Assembly (NCBI RefSeq): GCF_014356525.2
Contig: NC_052508.1
Span: 63,032,963 to 63,096,962 of the forward strand
From: Nilaparvata lugens
Taxonomy: Eukaryota; Arthropoda; Insecta; Hemiptera; Delphacidae
Length of the DNA stretch: 64,000 nt
Reading direction: 5' to 3'
A model generated the notes under the pieces. It did no database searches and was not told where the DNA came from. It saw only the letters and a program-made list of their open reading frames with translations. Each line of letters begins with the position of its first letter. Position 1 is the stretch's first letter. Both the position numbers and the translations under genes were made by a program. Of the stretch, positions 1 to 12,650 are shown one piece after another.

Positions 1-935
1 CAGAGATACTTTAAAATATGGCAATCCCAACTATTTTAAAAATGATTTTAAATTTGTTTTTGATTATAGACGCTTCCCATACTAGAACTGGTGCAAATAC
101 TCAAAGGATACCTAATCATCGAACTACTATCTATTCCAAATCGTTCCTTGTCAGTGCTTGTTGTGAATGGAATAAACTTCCCAACTCTATCAGATGCATT
201 TAGAGCCGAGCGGGCTTTATCCTGTCTTTGAAAAAGTATTTTATAGAGAAAATGACTGAGTCCGTCCAACCCTAGAGCACTGGATGACAAATATTCTAAT
301 CTCTCTTCCTTTCTCCATTCTTCATCCCATTCATACATCCATTTTCTTCCACATCCCATCTCCATTCTACATAATACATACGGTATTCATCTTCCCATTC
401 TCAGTATTCTCTGTTCTTTAGTATTGTGTATTGTCAATATAACCTAATCAATCTCTGAAATTTTAATAACCGTATAACATTTGTTTCATTTATCTAATTT
501 TAATTATTAATGCAATATTGTATTCACTATTACTCATTTTAATTCCATTCATTCATTCATCTCATAATTCTAAGATTCAAATCAAATAGTTTTCAACTTA
601 CTAAGTAGAGTTTCTTATTTGAACATTACTTCGTATTATAATTCCCAACAGCTCTAATTCATCACAGCCCGGTCGTGTGTTAATGGGAAGGATATTTTAT
701 ATCCTTCTAAGAGAATCGACAATTATTTGTTGAAACACCGCCGATTTATGAAGTTACATCACATTATTATATTATCGTTATTCTAATTGTTTTCTATATT
801 TATTCTCATTGATCAATTATTTATACTTTGTGAAATTCGTTTTATAATTAGCATTACCGTCATTTAATGTAAACTAGTGTATAAGCCAGTAAATGTTGTA
901 ACATACATAAATAAAGAAATCTAATCTAATCACTC
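1..935 (+). mobile_element. LINE 3' end (CR1/Jockey-like relic)
   Basis: The first 200 bases encode the C-terminal tail of a non-LTR reverse transcriptase (see the separate entry). About 700 bases of AT-rich 3' untranslated sequence follow, ending in a short ATCTA-type repeat near 915-935. A terminal short tandem repeat instead of poly(A) is known for CR1-like LINEs. The element is 5' truncated by the window edge, so its full length cannot be judged. The class is inferred from one protein motif and the tail. Confidence 0.5.
18..203 (+). pseudogene. LINE reverse transcriptase C-terminal tail
   Basis: This 61-residue frame ends with the pattern Y-x-x-SF followed by a WNKLPNSIR stretch. That pattern is characteristic of the extreme C-terminus of CR1/Jockey-type LINE ORF2 proteins. 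The endonuclease and polymerase domains are not in the window, and an in-frame stop lies just upstream of position 18. It is therefore a relic rather than an intact gene. No host function is implied. Confidence 0.5.
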
Positions 936-945
936 TATCTCCCTC

Positions 946-1012
946 ATTCTCACTCTCTCTCTCTCTCTCTCTCTCTCTTTATCCCTCACTCTTTCTCTCT
1001 CTCTCCCACTCA
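946..1012. repeat. CT-rich microsatellite
   Basis: Interrupted (CT)n tract. From here to 1,980 I see only AT-rich sequence with a short CCT-rich patch at 1,425-1,465 and no supportable gene. Confidence 0.8.
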
Positions 1013-1983
1013 TTGTCCTCAACATTTCCTCTCTCTCCTACTCATTGTACTCTAATTTGCTTGAACAAGAACGAAAAGCAATAATGTAAAACGTCGGTTA
1101 TCGGTGTGGATTATCGTAGTTGAAGATAAAGGCCACTAATAATGTTCGACAACCATTAAAAAGAGAATAATAACACCATTTTCTGGACGGATCGTGGTGG
1201 GAAAGAGATGGAATGGGTTGGGAGGGGGTGGAAAAAGTAGTTAGATTAGTGCATTGACTGATTGCATGCAGAGCAAAAGCTCAAAGCAAAAACAAAAAAT
1301 AGAGCAGTGATTGTCGCTAAACCTAAATTGGATTTCCAAGAGCGCAGAAAATGAAACATTTCACATGCTAGACTGACATTATCAGTCAGACTAACTATTA
1401 ATGACTTTTTAGGTACCACAAACCACCTCCTCCTCCTCCACCACCATTTCCTCCTCCTCCATCTCCCACTATTACCCCTTCCAACCACCTTCCAACCCAT
1501 TTCAATCAAACCGTTATCTTATTCTATCAGCGGTTCCATACCCTTCCCACAAAACATTAGTACAAATTATTATTTTTCCATCTGCTCCACCAAATTCAAA
1601 ATTCAATTACAAACAGCTACTGCTTCCATGTACAGTAATTTATCATGTTGTTTTGAATTACTGTTGAGCTTTCTGAGACAATAATTGGAGGTGAAATGGA
1701 TTATAGTCTCTGTTATTTAGTGGACGGATTTGATTCTAACTGTATGATTAGCTGATTTTTTATTGCTAAGTGAGGTAGCTGATTTATTTTTCTGCTAGAG
1801 CTGTAATAGGGGTATTGATTCTAGGTTTCTGTTCTGTGAGAAGAAAAATTGTTTTGATAAACTTATTTCTCCTTCTTGATTGCTGCCATACTGTATGGAA
1901 ACGATCGTTGTTTTGATTACCTTATGATTCTCTCTTTCTAGAGCAAGTGTGTATTAATCTGTTCACTATATTTTTATACCCCA

Positions 1984-2497
1984 ACTAGCCGTCAGGCTCG
2001 CTTCGCTCGCCATATCAGGCGATAATATTCCCAGTAATAGATATGATTGAAGTAGCAGTGCCCAATCAATTTTTCCACGATAAATGCATTTCAATCTTTA
2101 ACTTGGTGTCAACCTAACAACAACCTCAACTTAATGCCAACCTGACAAAATTAATAATATTAGTTACCAGTTAGCAACTGTTTCGAAGAGGTACTCTCTC
2201 TAGATTATAGTTCTATATTAACATATGGTATGGACATTTTTCAATTATAATTAAGAGATTAGAATAAGAAGAATATACATGCTAAAAGACGAACTCTACA
2301 CCCTTAAAAACCACCCTAAGAGTTGAAATATTGCCAAAAGATTTCTTAGTGCGCCTCTAAAGGGCCAACTGAACATACCTACCAAATTTGAACGTTTTTG
2401 GTCCGGTAGATTTTTAGTTCTGCAAGTGAGTGAGTGAGTGAGTCAGTCAGTCAGTGAGTGAGTGATTGCCATTTCGCTTTTATATATTTATATAGAT
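1984..2497 (-). mobile_element. Helitron-like non-autonomous element, copy 1
   Basis: This is the same family as the copies at 20,635-21,333 and 36,541-37,222. Read on the minus strand it starts TCTATATAAA directly after an A, and ends in CTAG directly before a T. That is the insertion signature of Helitrons (5' TC, 3' CTRR, between A and T). It contains a GAGT/CAGT-type short repeat (2,425-2,465) near the 5' end. Unlike the other copies, the 220-bp foldback at the 3' end is reduced to one short arm. There is no coding capacity. Confidence 0.55.
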
Positions 2498-3565
2498 TGA
2501 TATTAGCTAACACTACTCACTAAGTTCTTCTGCAATCATAATATTATTACTTTGAAAATTATAATATCTATCTTGTATCCCATTAATGCAGTTCTATTCT
2601 TATCGCATCTTATCTATTTGTTATGTAATTAATATTCTCTCCTCATACTTCTGTACAATAAGTTGTCGATTTTATAGTTAATATCAATTTTGTATCTTAT
2701 AATCTTATTGATCAATAAAATAATATCACGATATTTGTATTAACTAGAATATTGAAACATTCATTAAAATAACTTTCATCATGAAATTCAACATTATAGT
2801 CTATCCACATTTTCAAATTCGACCTTAAATATCCTATTTACAATCCTAATAATTCACTTTCCCCTTATCATAATACTACAATGCAAACTATCATCAAACA
2901 GTGAATCAGTTTATACAAATTTTTATGTATTTAACTGAAAAATTTATGTTAATGGGCTATGTATTTACATCGAAAATTGGAGAAGTAAACAAAGCCTAAT
3001 CTATTTTTTGAACTGTGATTATCTAAATTTGGAAGAAAATTTCAACACAAGGATTGCCTTAGTATTTAATCGACCATTTTTCCCACATCAGTGTTGTCTT
3101 CTACCTAGATAAAATTCAAACATATTATAATCTTCTGATGATTGGAATTTAACCATGTCATAAACACTTATTATAATCTCCAATCAAATATAACTCCTAT
3201 TTTCCAATCAAATTCAACCTTTCTCTTATTCTTCTCCCTTCCTCACAATCAAATTCAACCATAGCAATACTCTATATACCGTACACTCATTATTTCCAAT
3301 TAAATAATATGTTAGAACATCTTCCAAGATCTAACAGATTTCACCCAGTAATAAAACAACCTAACAGCATAAATAACTTTCACAAAATCAGACACTGTCA
3401 TCTTTGTTGTGAATCAAGTGTTTGTATTCTAATAAAGACGCGCTGAAGTTGAAAATTGTGCTATGGTGAAACTCACTTCTAACTGTCAGCATTGATTTAA
3501 TGGAAAACATCTTTCTTATCCATTGAGAATTCTGACAGACTTTGAAATGAATCTCACTATACAGT
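2498..3565. other. AT-rich spacer, nothing recognised
   Basis: About 1 kb of AT-rich sequence. I see no protein, RNA or transposon signature here. Confidence 0.5.
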
Positions 3566-3579
3566 TTCAACCTATTATG

Positions 3580-3765
3580 TGTATATAGATGAATATATAT
3601 GTATATAAGAAGTATTTTAATACATAATTATATATGTTTTTAGTTTGGAAGGTATGAACATCAAAAACAGAAGAGATCTCACATCTCAAACAGAATACAA
3701 GATGTGTCACAAATGTATATGTATATATGTGAATGAATATATATGTATAAATTAATGAAGTAGTT
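3580..3765. repeat. TA/TATG-rich microsatellite
   Basis: Two blocks of ATATATGTATATA-type sequence near 3,590-3,640 and 3,715-3,750. The open frames across them are low-complexity. Confidence 0.6.
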
Positions 3766-4004
3766 TTTGGCATCGGCTACCTTCAAGTGATTTATTTAGT
3801 TAGGGGAGGTTAGAGGCATCCTCCCAGAAATATGTACTGTCACTAATGTAGCTGAATTTATTAATATCATCCCGTCTACCCCCCCAACCCCGCCGCTCAA
3901 ACACACTGAATCAGACGACAAGATTTGAATAATTATTATTACTCTGGTTGGACTTTCGGGTCGTAAAAACTAGTTTGTCTCGTGTTGCCACGAAGTTTGT
4001 AGTT

Positions 4005-4057
4005 GATCAATGGAAGAAGAAGAAGGAGGAGAATAAGTAGAAGAAGGAGGAGAAGAA

Positions 4058-4089
<32 letters not shown>

Positions 4090-4472
4090 AGAAGGGAAAG
4101 AAGAAGAAGAAAAAAGAAGAAGTGGATGAAGCAGAAGAAGAAGAAGAAGAAGAAGAAGAAGAAGAAGAAGAAGAAGAAGAAGAAGCAGAAGAAGAAGAAG
4201 AAGAAGATGAAGAAGAAGAAGAAGAGAAGAAGAAGAAGAAGAAGAAGAAGAAGCAGAAGAAGAAGAAGAAGAAGATGAAGAAGAAGAAGAAGATGAAGAA
4301 GAAGAAGAAGAGAAGAAGAAGAAGAAGAAGAAGAAGAAGAAGAAGAGGAAGGGAAAGAAGAAGAAGAAGAAGAAAAAAAAAGAAGAAGTGGATGAAGCAG
4401 AAGGAGAAGAAGGAGAAGAAGAAGAGGAAGGAGAAGAAAAAGATGAAAAAGAAGAAGAGGAAGAAAAATTGA
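4005..4472. repeat. (GAA)n microsatellite, about 470 bp
   Basis: Nearly pure GAA/AAG triplets with scattered GAT, GCA and GGA interruptions, partly arranged as higher-order copies: the block around 4,122-4,215 is echoed at 4,255-4,330 and 4,388. All three frames stay open because the tract lacks stops, so the poly-Lys, poly-Arg and poly-Glu translations are not genes. From 4,473 to 5,590 there is only AT-rich spacer. Confidence 0.9.
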
Positions 4473-5596
4473 AAAGAGGAGAGTTAGTTGTGATGATAGA
4501 TTCAGTTGAGCCTGATCCTTACACTGTTAATCTATTCAGCAATATCGTTATTTTAGTTCAAGAAGGTTTTCATTGCTCATGATTCAGTGATGAGTCAGAA
4601 TCTCGTGGAATAACAAGAATTACAAAATAACGTCGCATTGTTTATATTACAAGAATATGTACTGTATTACATAATTTATTATTGTGAAAATTAATGTAAC
4701 TGTATTTCAAGTGATTACATATTTGTTCGCAAAATGTATTGTGAAGTTATTATTATCTCCTACCCTCTCTTGACAAATCTTCAGATGAAATTGATCAATT
4801 CTCAGTTAATTCAAAATCTGTTCCAATTGTTGGAGTCTCGCTTACTATTTGAGGTTAACGGAGTGGAGCAGTTATCTTCACTTTCTATACTGTCAGTGTG
4901 GGAGTAGCAGAATGCCTCATATTTAGTGTGAATAATTGTAAAATCATTTGAAATTCAATTTTATTTATTCTTTATTCAATTTCAATTCACAATACAAAGC
5001 ACAAGATACAGTCATAGACAACATATCTAAAAACAGATTTGTGAATATTTTCCCCACATAGACGGATCTGTGTGTGGGGAAATAATTTGAGCAGAAAATT
5101 AAAATAGTTCTAAATAGTATGTTTGTCTTTTCGGTCTCAAAATTTTATAGTTTTTTCAAAGTTTGGAATTTTCTAATCAATTGTGATCGATTTGATTCAA
5201 TTTAGAAGTATTTTTTTTCAAATTTAAGAATGATTTTTGTGTGTTCTAAATTTTGAATTGAGTGTGTTGAAGAATGTCAAGTGACACATAACCTAGCTAC
5301 ATTTTGACTGTTTTATAAATTGGAATTGGAACCGTTTTGGGCGTATAATCCTGTGGTACTTTTCTGTAAGTTGTGTAATTCTCATTGATTGAATCAATAA
5401 TTTAAAAAAACTTTCTAGATAGTTCACTTCCTACCTACGTTACTAACAATATTAGAAAAGTTTCTCTTGAAAACGTCTAATATTTTTTCATCCACACAAC
5501 ATGGATATTCTATAATGTACAACAATATTACATTATCTTTACTTATTAATATAATTTGCAGTATTATGAGTTAGTAGATACGAGTTTCGCATCAAA

Positions 5597-5761
5597 AGGT
5601 GCGTACAGATTTACGCGCCGCGAACATGAGCAATTCACTTTTAATCAGCTGACTATATCTGTATTTTTACAGAAACGGTAAGATACAGATATAAAAAGCT
5701 TGGCATCAGTTTATTAAAAATGAATTGCTCATGTTTGTGGCGCGTATATGTGTACGCACCT
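5597..5761. mobile_element. 165-bp MITE with long TIRs
   Basis: Begins AGGTGCGTAC and ends GTACGCACCT. The two 40-base arms (5,597-5,638 and 5,720-5,761) are near-complementary and include the GAGCAATTCA/TGAATTGCTC pair. There is no coding capacity. No clear target duplication is seen beyond the flanking A bases, so the superfamily is not assigned. Confidence 0.7.
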
Positions 5762-6044
5762 AAACAGTGACATTAAAGTTAGAGTGAGCAAGTGTGAATA
5801 AATTAGCATTGGATTGATCTCCTCCTCTGTCATAGGATAAAGCAGTTCATCTATCCCTCTCTTACACTCTCTTTAGCACCATAGCTGTCAAATCGTTTGA
5901 CGGTTGGGAAGAAATAATATAAAGAACCATCAGAATATTTTTTACAAATTTTGGAAATTTTATCATAGACTCGAGACTATATATGCGATAGTTTAGTATT
6001 TGGAAAAAAGTATGGTGAGTATAATGTATTTTCGAGTGACAATA

Positions 6045-6193
6045 ATTAATTGATATATAATTATTATTTAACGAAAATCCTGAATAAATGCAGTAAATCA
6101 CCCCGAAGACTTCTGCAACTGCAGACATTGACAACAGGGTTATTTACTGTATTTATTTAGGATTTTCGTTAAATAATAATTATATATTAATTA
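6045..6193. repeat. Foldback repeat, about 54-bp arms
   Basis: The left arm (6,045-6,099) and right arm (6,140-6,193) are inverted copies sharing ATTTAACGAAAATCCTGAAT and its complement. A 40-base loop lies between them. It is probably a small foldback transposon; no ends or target duplication could be defined. Confidence 0.6.
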
Positions 6194-6331
6194 GCATTTG
6201 AATAAATGCATTCTCTATTCAATTCCATCTGTAATTGATATAGATCTATGATCAATATCATTCCAGATAGACTGAGATTACGTCAATTAATAAAAAAGTT
6301 GTCTTCTATAGAACGCGATGGAGGATAATGT

Positions 6332-6550
6332 TACAGTGAGGTCCACGTTATAATGACAGTATTTGATCAACTTTGGTTTTGCTATCCTTGTCAATCATTC
6401 GACAAAGCCGGTGGTACTATCCTTTTCTAGGTCCACAGCGATGCCAATTATGTTTTTGGCAGTGTAGAAATATAATAAATTAATTCAGAGAATCGGCATC
6501 GCTATTCTTCTATCTTCATCCACTGTCATTATAACGTGAACCTCACTATA
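6332..6550. mobile_element. MITE with AGTGAGGTCCAC ends, short copy
   Basis: Terminal inverted repeats of about 28 bases (AGTGAGGTCCACGTTATAAT type) flank 215 bases and are bordered by TA on both sides. TA borders are typical of Tc1/mariner-type elements. The larger copy at 21,407-22,246 has the same ends but a different interior. Confidence 0.65.
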
Positions 6551-6757
6551 TACAAAAAAAATACAAAAAATATTTTTACAAACAAAATATTCATTTAATT
6601 ATAATAGTTTTTGGCGTGACTGGAAGAAGAAGCCTTGAGCTCCAGCCACGAGTTCTAAAAATAAGAAATACATTTTATATAGAAGGTGATTGAGGATAAA
6701 GTTAGCAACTATGCTGCCTTTTTTCAGTGATTTTCTAACGAGTACCTCACTAGGGGC

Positions 6758-7703
6758 CAGTTGCACGTTCGTCTGTTAAATATGGACATTAACGTCGATT
6801 AACAAATCAGCGTTAGTTTTACGGATTCATTTCTGTTCCACCAAGATCGGTTAGTTTTGAATCCCGATTAAGTTTACCGGTTAACTAACCAAGATTTTAA
6901 CGGTTTCAGAATCCGGCAACACTGTAATTTGAATGACACAAAATGATTAAGGTTATGTTATTGAAGCGGTGAATTTGAAACTAAAAAAATATTAACAAAC
7001 GAGATCATAGTCCAATATTATTAGACAAAGAAAAAATGAGTTTGATTTCAATAATATTCTAATAAGAGAGAATATTTACGTAATAGAGAACTGATAATGA
7101 TAGGTATGTTTTAAGCTAAAAATGAGGTTATGTTATTGAAGTGGTGAATGTGATCATTAAATACAGTCATGCGCGCATGCGCTCTGTCTGTCGCCATTGT
7201 CAAGTGCTTGCTATGCTGCTAACAGACGACAACAGATCGAAAACTAACCTCAAAAATCATAATCTAATTTTGAATGCTAATATCAACTAAATACACTTCT
7301 CTATTTTATTAATGAATGAAATTCATTCATATATTTAGCCCATACTTTGATTTTTTTTTAGTTTTTTTTACCAAAAACTAATTGGAAGATAGCTATCAGT
7401 AGGTACACCTAACCGGCGTTAGTTGAATTTAATTCCCCGTGAATGGCCTGTTGAAAATATTTTACTTTGATCAGTTTAACCAGCGTTATTGTTCAATTTT
7501 TACCTTTGTGCAACCAAATTTTCTTAGTTTCAACTAATCGCGGTTAAATTGGTGCCAACTAATCATAATTAAAAATTGTTTACGCCGGTTATTTTAATTT
7601 GAAATTTCTGTTTTGTGAAACCAAAATGCATCGGTTAGCACTAATCTCGATTAAAGTACAGCATTTAATCGTGATTAAACGTTAACCGACGTACGAGAAA
7701 CTG
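6758..7703. mobile_element. Foldback element with degenerate TIRs
   Basis: The left end reads CAGTTGCACGTTCGTCTGTT. The right end, on the complement, reads CAGTTTCTCGTACGTCGGTT. The interior contains many GATTAA/TTAATC and GTTAAC words. The style resembles the element at 14,867-15,877, although the ends differ. There is no open frame of note. Boundaries are approximate. Confidence 0.45.
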
Positions 7704-7961
7704 AGGGTATGAGTGATACTACAGCTCGATTCCAACCTATCTTCAATCACAGTGATTGCAATTTATAAGATCGATTATACATTAATTAGCAATTGAAATA
7801 CACAGTTACTGAATTTATGGATCGTCTACAATATACAACTCAACACTGATGAAACAGAAGAACAGAGAAAACAAACTTCTTGTGTCGGCTAATGTTAGGA
7901 GAGACGAAGACAGCTTAGGGGGACAAAATTATTAAAGAAAGACAAAAAGCTAGATGAGAAG

Positions 7962-8112
7962 AGAGAAGAAGAAGAAGGAGAAGAAGAAGGAGAAGAAGAA
8001 GAAGAAGAAGAAGAAGAAAAAGAAGAAGAAGAAGGAGAAGAAGAAGAAAAAGAAGAAGAAGAAGAAGAAAATTAAGAAGAAGAAAAAGAAGAAGAAGGAG
8101 AAGAAGCAGCGG
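7962..8112. repeat. (GAA)n microsatellite
   Basis: GAA/GGA triplet tract of about 150 bp, followed by a short GT run at 8,135-8,160. Confidence 0.85.
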
Positions 8113-8279
8113 TGAAATGTTGTGGGTTTAATGTAGGTTGTGTGGGTGTGTGTGTGTGTGTGCCTTTAATTACTGGCCGTATATACAGAGTGTGGTGTGG
8201 TGCTGGTGACAGTGGCGTATCCCAGATTAGAGCCGCAGCGCTAATATAATGAAACTTGTCCCATATGAGCGGCCATCCT

Positions 8280-8930
8280 TCTTCAAGGTAACTTACTCAC
8301 TCTCACTTTCCCTCCTCACACTCTCTCTCTCTCTCAGGCCACCACTATCCCTTAACTTTCTTATATTATCTTTCAGCCCCTGCCTCCTGCCTTGCACACC
8401 ACACGAGTTTAAGATGTGTTCTCTGCTAATGAGAAAGTCTCCCCGGCCGTGTTGATTACTGGCCCAGATGACTTTTCTTCACTTCTTCGTCTTCTTCATT
8501 CTCCTCCTCATCTTCTTCATTTTCCTTCTTCTTCTTTTTCTTCTTCTTTTCCTTCTCATGTTCCTTCTTGTTTAATTTTATTGCTTTGTCGTCTTACCAC
8601 TTGGTACTTCCTATTTACTATCTTTCACCTTTCTTCTCCTTTTCCTTGATTACTCTTCTTCTCCTTCATTCTCCTTTCTCTTTCTCTTCTCCTTTCCCTT
8701 CTCATTTTCCTTCTTGTGTCATTTTATTGCTTTGTCGTCTTACCATTTGCTCCTAACTTTCACCTTTCTTCTCCTTTTCCTTGATTACTCTTCTTCTCCT
8801 CACTTCTCCTATTCTTCACTACTTCTTCTTCTCCTTCTCCTACATCTCCTCATTTCATCCGATTTTATTATAATTTTTTTCTCTCGCCTCCTCAACTTTC
8901 TTCTCCTTTCTTTTTATCTTCTTTTTCGAA
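8280..8930. repeat. Pyrimidine-rich low-complexity tract with internal duplication
   Basis: CTT/TCC-rich sequence. A segment of about 90 bases (8,576-8,670) containing GCTTTGTCGTCTTACCA recurs at 8,722-8,800. The hydrophobic Leu/Ser/Phe translations are by-products of the composition. Confidence 0.7.
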
Positions 8931-8964
8931 GCACAGCTTTATATTATATCAGAACGGTTAGGTC

Positions 8965-9646
8965 CAAAAATCTGGTGTGGCGCACTCACACAACTTTCCT
9001 TGCCGTCATGAAAATTGATCTCCTGACGCTACGGTAGTGTTCCCGCGCATCTCAAGTCTATTATTCAAAGATCAGAGCCAGCTGGTGACAGGGTAATAAC
9101 GCTGGAGACACACGAGGTCTTCTATCTCTTCATAGTGAATCATTTAATAGAATCAACAGTTGCCAATAGTTTGCAATTGGATAATCACATTTTCTCGATT
9201 TTCGAGTTTATTTTTAATTTTAGGTGAAAATGTTATTGAACATTAATTGTAGAGATTCCCATGCTCAATCTATTCCACTCGAAATTTCTTGTTTAAATTG
9301 TATCTGAAGCTTGATAATTAAGAATCTAAAATCAAACTTTGCATAGATGGGGCGGAACTCCTGGAATTTTTACAGATATGGGACTTGTATGGCAGTTGAT
9401 AGAGCTTATCGATGACTATTCCAGGTATAACTTCAATCAAAATCGTTGGAGCCTTTTTCGAAAAAATCGCGAAGAACCCTGTTTTTGACAACATCTTCGC
9501 CATTTTAGCCGCCATCTTGAATCGCATTTGATCGAAGTTGTTTGTGTCGGATCCTTATATTGTAAGGGCCTTACTTTCCAAATTTCAAGTCATTCCGTTA
9601 ATTGGGAGATGAGATATCGTGTACACAGACGCACATACACTCGTAC

Positions 9647-9677
<31 letters not shown>

Positions 9678-9816
9678 TACAGACCAATACCCAAAAACAA
9701 CTTTTTTGGACTCAGGGGACCTTGAAACGTATAGAAATTTAGAAATTGGGGTACCTTAATTTTTTTCTGAAAGCAATACTTTCCTTACCTATGGTAATAG
9801 GGCAAGGAAAGTAAAA
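8965..9816. mobile_element. Dispersed repeat family B, copy 1
   Basis: About 850 bp, closely matching 25,803-26,640 over its whole length. Just inside the ends lie inverted words, ACTTTCCTTGC (8,993-9,003) and GCAAGGAAAGT (9,802-9,812), consistent with a TIR-bearing non-autonomous element. A (CA)n run at 9,640-9,678 is conserved in both copies. Small open frames here (for example 9,318-9,527) are frame accidents repeated in the second copy. Confidence 0.65.
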
Positions 9817-10004
9817 ATATACCACCTAGTCTATAAAGATTCTGCATAATCCATACAGAACTAACTAAAAATCGAGTCTAGTTTAGTCCATGAATTCAGT
9901 TCTACGATCTAACATTCTCATTTGCACTATAAAATTAAATAATCCCATTATCGTATAAGTTTTCTCTGATTTGCACTGATTGAGTTGAGCCATAGAGAAA
10001 AGAT

Positions 10005-10385
10005 AGAATAATAATAATATTAAACTTTATTGCCAAAAACAATGCATACAAAATAATAATCATATAGAGCATAAACTAATAATAATAAAATACAAATTAT
10101 GAATATTATATACATTTAATTCTCTTGACAATAAATACTCTCATGCAAGGGAATAAGTTATATACTTATGCTATTTTTTCTCTATGGTTTAGCACAAAAA
10201 TTTATACTTCGTATTTACAACAGAGTTGTTGAACATTTCAATCAAGTCAGTTTTACAAATTGAAAGAATGAAAGAAAGAAAGAAATATTTATTGCCAAAA
10301 TCATTAAACAAACTTTACAAATGTGAAAAATATAAAAATTTTCATATACAATACATTACAAGAACTTAAAATTAAAATATTTTCC
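10005..10385 (-). mobile_element. Probable LINE 3'-UTR fragments (antisense)
   Basis: Two blocks begin with TTTATTGCCAAAA (10,030 and 10,288) followed by AT-rich sequence. The complement would be TTTTGGCAATAAA, the usual look of a LINE 3' tail with a polyadenylation signal. There is no coding sequence to confirm it. Similar tails appear near 4,960, 12,690, 33,890 and 39,100. The rest of 9,817-12,180 shows nothing else except the hairpin at 10,830. Confidence 0.35.
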
Positions 10386-10829
10386 ATTTAAACATCGATT
10401 ATAATATTATCATTGGCGTTACCAGCAAAACTAAGTAGTTTGAGCGATGGCAACGAGTAATCAGTCGGCTATAATTAGTGGCTTGAGATTCAGTCGAAAA
10501 TAGAAAAAATATAATAAAGAAAAAATAAACATATGGAATGTTTGAAAAACTAGAAAAAAAAATAAAATTTCAATCCGAAAAGAAGAAGTACTAAGAGTGA
10601 AATATTCAAATAAAATCCATAACTCTCATTGATTCTATATATTTTTTTCATTTATCTAACATTTTTACAAGAGATAACTGACCGGGAGAGAAAAACTAAT
10701 CTCAAGGATACTCCTTGTAATACTTCTCTCCCAAATTTATATTACAAAATTAGATATTTGCGTGATAGTTGAGTGGAATATTATAAGAATGACTGTTGTG
10801 AAGCTAATCTGATTCGAGATGGATTTGCC

Positions 10830-10869
10830 CAGTGAGTAGAGAATGTAAATTTACATTCTATACTCACTG
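10830..10869. repeat. Near-perfect 40-base palindrome
   Basis: CAGTGAGTAGAGAATGTAAA is followed at once by its near-complement, leaving no loop. Function unknown. Confidence 0.7.
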
Positions 10870-12184
10870 GTTTTTGCCAGGGATTGCGTTTTTCTACTTG
10901 ATAATTCAAAAGTATTTGAAAAAGCGGCTAGTTGGGCTCTAGGGTTAATTCAATCCATAACTACGTCAAATTAACTAAAACTATTCATAACTAAATCTTT
11001 CTGAAAATATAACTACTTTTGGCTATGTCTATCTGGAACTATTACCAGTCTAGTTGCCAGGTTCATTGACCATCACGGACAAGATTTCACACAGCTTCCA
11101 TCCAGACTGTATTTATTGAGCAAACAGCCAATTATTGCTATTCTGCGCATGCGCAGTTGATACTTCCCATTGTTGCAAATTGACAGCGGCAAGCAAGGCT
11201 TTTGCCACTTCTTCTTCTCATCCTCCTCCTTCTTCTCCTTTTTCCTCTCCTCATTCGTATTTATCTCGTTTCATCATCATATTCGTTGTGTAGTGACAAA
11301 CTAACGAATAAAGGTGCGAGACAAAGGTGACAGTGAAGAATGGGATCATTATTTACAGGGGTGAAGTTCAGTGCAATTGTTATCTGCTGACAGTTCAAAG
11401 GGAATCTCACTACATATTGGATGGGTTGAGTTGATGTGATGAGTTATATTGTGTACTCTTGAGAGAGTCGACTTATTTCAAATACATGAACTGATCCTCC
11501 CCTTCTATTTTTCTTTTTGAATCATAATTGTGGTCGATGTGAAAAATCACTATAATGGTTAATAACTTATGTTTCACTATACAAAATTGTAACCTTTTGT
11601 TATTGTACAATTATTCTTGTCACATTCATTATTGTCATAAAATAAATATTGGATAAGTTTTGGGCAACAGGCTAGCCTGTTTTTTCTTTCCCGACTATTG
11701 TATTGTTTGTTCTAATAAAGAAAATGAAATAAAAATTTGAAATCTTGCCTTACGAGAAATGTAACAACAATATATCTACTGTTCAGTTCCAGTTCTCATT
11801 ATAAGCTGCTATTTATTGAACAATTGATAAAATTTGAACACTCTTTCAACATCAAAGAAATCCAATTTTATTCTATAGTCAATACAAAATGTGACCAGCC
11901 TTACATCATTCGATATGATTGTTCAATGATCAAATAATAAGTTGTTCACCTGCTGTATTCTCCAACTCGTCTAAATTGAATTATTAACCAAAACACTTAT
12001 TACAAAAGAATGCTAATAGATTGTTCATTTTATGCTATCACGTAGTATGTAGTATTTCATTGTTTCAAATTTTATTGATAGATATTTTACACTATCCGTT
12101 GTCAGATCTGAACGAAATTACTGCATCCTGAAAATTAAACTCATCAGTTTTCCACAGAAGTTTGTAGAGAAAATTCTTTAGCCA

Positions 12185-12650
12185 TTTGTTCTTCAAGAAG
12201 TTTGATACTAAGTTTAGTAATCTTTATTATAATATTATAAATTACAAAAATGTGGAACTCTGAATTATTTTAATTCAAGTCACAAGAAAGTTATTATTTT
12301 GATAATGTATTAAACATTGTGTATTAGGATAGATATCTGTTGTTATTCAAAGAGGCAGAATAGACAAAAGATTATCAAAATCTTGTAAGCTGCGATCATC
12401 TTGAAGTCAGTTTCAATAGTCGTTTGTTCTTCAAGAAGTTTGATACTAAGTTGGTAATCTTTACTATAATATTACAAAAATGTGGAACTCCGAATTATTA
12501 TAATACAAGTCACAAGAGAGTTTATTATTTCTAAAATGTATTTAACATTGTATATGAGGATAGATATCTGTTGTTATTCAATAGACAAAAGATAGTCAAA
12601 ATCTTGAAAATTGGAATCATCTTGGAGTCAGTTTCAAGATAGACAATTCT
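12185..12650. repeat. Tandem duplication, about 237-bp unit
   Basis: A unit starting TTGTTCTTCAAGAAGTTTGA at 12,185 is repeated from 12,422 with small deletions. It is not coding. Confidence 0.75.

Noticed and set aside
2425..2465. GAGT/CAGT short repeats as an independent microsatellite or CRISPR
   Set aside because: Part of the Helitron-like family; present at the same position in all three copies.
4003..4582. Long Lys/Arg/Glu-rich open frames
   Set aside because: They are the three translations of a GAA microsatellite, which has no stop codons; no domain or exon context.
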